DNA of 64,000 nt, taken from assembly GCA_963921425.1 (NCBI GenBank), contig OY992833.1, positions 16,595,738 to 16,659,737 on the forward strand, written 5' to 3'. Shown one piece after another: positions 61,142-64,000 of this stretch. The position numbers and the translations under genes are program-made. The notes below the pieces were generated by a model. That model worked only from the letters and a program-made list of their open reading frames with translations. It made no database searches and was not told the DNA's origin. Origin of the DNA: Dryas octopetala (lineage: Eukaryota > Streptophyta > Magnoliopsida > Rosales > Rosaceae). Positions within the stretch are counted from its first letter, which is position 1, and every line of letters starts with the position of its first letter.

Positions 61142-61540
61142 TCAATTTAGAAAAAGCAATTATTGATGCAAAGGAAGGGAATTTATAGCAGATAAATATA
61201 TTTAACATCATAAGAGTTTGAAAATACAAAAACATTAATGGAAATATCAATAATATATGGACATGGACCCTCTGTTAAGGATCTTTTATATAAGTTTGTG
61301 TAAAGAATTTCTTATAGACCTACTCCACATTGGTTTCAACAATACTGTCTATTTTTTTGAACACCATTCCAATATCATCTCTACAAAATATTGAATAAGA
61401 ACAATACCGGGTCTTGGAGTTTGAGACCATCTTGTCCTAAAAACTGATGTGTTCCAATATAATACGGACATGCGTTATTTTTAAACCAGTTGCCAAACAC
61501 TCCATTCTTTTATTATCTGCACATCCAAACATCAATTTTC
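61142..61540. other. Intergenic, no feature recognised
   Basis: AT-rich DNA without repeat or coding structure that I can name. Confidence 0.45.
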
Positions 61541-61544
61541 TTTT

Positions 61545-61965
61545 TTGGGTCTTTTATTTTTAGTTTTTGAACTCATCCTCTCTCCCATCGTTCTCAACTT
61601 CTTCTCCAGCCGTGCAGATCTGCCATGACTCCAGTCACCCAAGTACTACGACCGGCTGTACGCCTTCATGTCGTTGAAGAACCAGGTGATCACGCCGCAA
61701 ATCTCACTGCCTCCGCTGACCAGGACGGAGGCGGTGCACGGTGGCAGTGTCTTTGGTGCTTGGCGGCGCGGCAAGAGCGGTGTCGGCGGAGGTGGTGAAC
61801 GAGATGTTGATGGACTAGGCATACAGGGTGGTTGGTTCTGGTGGGGTGGCTGAGGTGTACTAGTGGGTGATGGGAGCCAAGGCAGATCTGCCATGGCTGG
61901 AGAAGAAGTGGACAACGATGGGAGAGAGGATGATCAATTGTTTTTTAAAGCAAAAATGAAAATAA
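61545..61965. mobile_element. Foldback element enclosing a GC-rich segment (about 420 bp)
   Basis: The left arm 61575-61632 ('CATCCTCTCTCCCATCGTT', 'ACTTCTTCTCCAGCC', 'GCAGATCTGCCATG') is paired by the inverted right arm 61878-61942. The enclosed 61635-61870 is about 60% GC in AT-rich surroundings and open in several frames (for example 61646-61915 minus and 61668-61853 plus). I recognise no protein family. Captured host DNA is possible. The outer ends and target duplication are not resolved. Confidence 0.6.
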
Positions 61966-61984
61966 AAGAATTAAATAAACCCTA

Positions 61985-62880
61985 AAACAATATTAAATGA
62001 GATGATTTAAATGTAACTCTATCAAATAAATGTAACTCAATAAAAATTACAAAGTAAAGTGCAAGTGTGCAACTCAATAGTTCTTAAAAAAAAACTAACA
62101 AAGCATCGACCTTGAAAAAAATAATTGTTTTTAAGCCACCCATGTGGCATAAAAGTAAATAAGACTTTTACATGGATCTTAAATTGAAATTCACTACAAT
62201 TTTTGTAGTTTTTCGCTAATTTCCCTTTTAGTTTGCATTAAAGACAGTTAAAATTGGGCAGAATAATTTTACCTTTCAAATAGAATATAAACATATTACA
62301 ATAGTTCTAATAAGAAAAATATGAAAGTCAACTATATTAATAGTTGATTACAACTATCATACAAATAATTAATTACAGCAGCTAATATACATTTAATTCT
62401 AATTAACGTATTCTAGTCTTCACATACTAACAAAGACTCTTGACCTTTTTTATATTTTTAAAAATTTAACCATCTAACAGTGCTTAACCTCCCCTTGAGA
62501 AGATCTCGAATTCCCGTAATTGTTTTGAACACTACTTGAGTAGAACTCATCACTAGTCATGATTTAATTTCTAGAACTCTAATAAAGGGACTAAAAGTTT
62601 TCAAATGGTACATATTTTGGCTAAGTTTTCAAATTTCTTCATGTTGATTAAAGATTAATGAAACTAAGATTGGACCAATTGTCCTCAGGCTATTTTAGGT
62701 TCCCCCAAATTTTCCATAGTAAATATAAGCTCCTCATGCCTAGAGACATACAACAAAAAGAGAAGAATGCATAGTGAGGCATACGCATACCAACAAACAA
62801 ATAAAGAACATATGAAATTTCAAATAGCTAAATCATGAATGTCCAAACAATATATGAACTGAATAAAGTAGTTTGGCTGA
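61985..62880. other. Intergenic, no gene seen
   Basis: AT-rich, without conserved structure. The last part approaches the 3' end of the clathrin light chain gene on the minus strand. Confidence 0.5.
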
Positions 62881-63060
62881 CAAATCTAGCCTACAAAACC
62901 CTAAAGGAAGTTAGGAAGAAATCTATGCGGTCTGTAGACTCCATGCTGCAGACTTTGGAGCATCAACATATACTTGTGCTTATTCTTCGTAATGAATTGT
63001 AAGCAGAAGACTGAATAAATGAAAATGAAAGAATTACAAACAAAAAAATATGACGAGTTG

Positions 63061-63935
63061 TCACTCGGCAGGCGTTGGCCCGGTTTCAGCAGGTTTCTCA
63101 CCCTGAGGTTCCTCAGGTTTGGCAGGTTGCTCATCCTTGGGTTCAGCAGGAGCCTCTGGTTTTGATGAGTCAGGAGTACCATTAGCAGTAACATCTTTGG
63201 TAGGTGAAACAGGTGTGCTTGCAGCTGCAGTACCAGTTGCAATTGGTGAATTAGTTTTTCCATTCTTGGCATCCTTTCCTTCCTTTGCATCCTTCACGTC
63301 CTTCTTTTCATCCTTTCCTTCCTTTGCATCCTTCCCATCCTTTCCATCTTTGCCATCTTTGGTGGGTGGGGGAGGCATCATGTGTGGCGGAGGGTTCTGT
63401 TTCAGTTTGATGAAAATTTGCCTCATTCTTGCAAGATCAGTTGGTTTCCCAGGTTTTGGACCCTGGATTACCACAATTGACGGCTTCTTGTCAGGATCTT
63501 TCTTTCCTCTCTTCTTCTCAATATTAGGGACCTCCCGAGGAATGAGCTCTGCTATTGCTTTCCAATAATGTTTGTCAGCTTCTTTGTGGAACTTCTCTTG
63601 GTTGGCCAGGTACAGCTGCAAAGTCGCATTCATTTATGTTACTATGAAGCATGGAAGATGGTTGTGCCACTTGTGCATGTGTAAAGTGTATGCGCGCGCG
63701 CGTGTGTTGTGTTTCTTAGAGAAAGAGAGAGATAATTAGTTTAGAGAGGAAGTAGAGAATGATGCCTTTTAGAAGTACTACCTTCTCCCTTTCTCTGTTA
63801 TTAGCCTTGTTAGTTTCACAATTGAGCTTCCTTTTCTCATAGAAAGCTCGTTTAAACTCTTCAGCTTCGTTGATAATCTGGTTCCGTTGCTCTCTCTCTC
63901 TTTTCTCCTTTTCCTCAAGATGGATGGCATTTTGA
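63061..63935 (-). CDS. CLC: Clathrin light chain, C-terminal part (last two exons; gene continues beyond the window)
   Basis: Two exons on the minus strand, 63935-63782 and 63615-63061, join at a GT-AG intron in frame and encode the last 235 residues. The first exon gives the charged coiled-coil part ([32 protein letters not shown]), which binds the clathrin heavy chain. The second has [20 protein letters not shown] and [20 protein letters not shown], signature text of plant light chains. The protein coats vesicles in endocytosis and trans-Golgi traffic. From about 110 residues before the end the tail becomes a run of KDGKD/KEGKD units and then a Pro/Glu-rich stretch, longer than I recall for Arabidopsis CLCs. 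The N terminus lies beyond 64000. The exon upstream ends one base short of a codon. Confidence 0.93.
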
Positions 63936-64000
63936 CTGCAAAATTAACCGTCAAAATTAAGGTCAAACCTAAAATTGTAATGCCTTAAATGAAATTCAAT

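Noticed and set aside
61646-61915. 89-codon minus-strand Pro-rich frame as a gene
   Set aside because: Covered by the inverted arms and GC-rich insert; no known family; not enough to call.
63119-63568. 149-codon plus-strand frame
   Set aside because: Antisense shadow of the clathrin light chain exon; Phe/Ser/Gly-rich repeats mirror the Lys/Asp units.
1-64000. tRNA, rRNA, CRISPR arrays, prokaryotic operons
   Set aside because: None was seen. The tRNA-like TGGTATCAGAG stretches are retrotransposon primer sites, not tRNA genes.

Overview
The window is nuclear DNA of a eudicot plant. It is AT-rich, its genes are split by GT-AG introns, it carries long CT/CA microsatellites, and it is full of non-autonomous transposable elements. 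The genes resemble their rosid relatives. A Rosaceae source such as Prunus is possible, but that is a guess from general appearance.

Left third (1-28 kb). An F-box/LRR-like 3' end lies at the left edge, followed by a 1.3-kb Mutator-type element with 9-bp target duplications. Then come two intact multi-exon genes on the + strand. The first (3007-11048, 14 exons, 844 aa) is the fused biotin gene BIO3-BIO1, encoding dethiobiotin synthetase plus diaminopelargonate aminotransferase; its intron 9 starts with GC and holds a LINE 3' end. The second (18475-26137, 8 exons, 636 aa) is a calmodulin-binding protein of the CBP60 family, CBP60B-like; part of its exon 4 is duplicated in the intron before it. 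Between them lie several small terminal-inverted-repeat elements whose target duplications can be read exactly.

Middle (28-50 kb). This is a segmentally duplicated region built around xyloglucan endotransglucosylase/hydrolase (XTH) genes. A PELPK-type proline-rich wall protein gene (31833-32363) lies beside an XTH pseudogene (33048-35301, minus). That pseudogene has lost both splice sites of intron 1, has lost a catalytic Glu, carries a 26-bp deletion, and has a hAT element in its intron and a solo LTR plus a retroposed insert in its promoter. Two intact 294-aa XTH genes lie head to head (43513-44614 minus; 47593-48695 plus) with mirrored flanks. A truncated Copia element, a CT-rich repeat-bearing element and a GT47 (exostosin-family) remnant also lie here.

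Right third (50-64 kb). A TRIM is followed by a roughly 6.4-kb LTR element on the minus strand. Its LTRs look identical and it has no coding capacity, so it is a LARD-like, very young insertion. Further right are hAT elements, one nested in another, a foldback element around an unidentified GC-rich segment, and at the right edge the 3' end of a clathrin light chain gene (minus strand).

The order BIO3-BIO1, CBP60B, XTH matches what I recall of Arabidopsis chromosome 5 (At5g57590, At5g57580, At5g57560), so the window seems to keep an old gene neighbourhood in which the XTH end has multiplied and been colonised by transposons. The genes do not form one pathway. The window as a whole is best read as conserved microsynteny plus a record of recent duplication and transposition.
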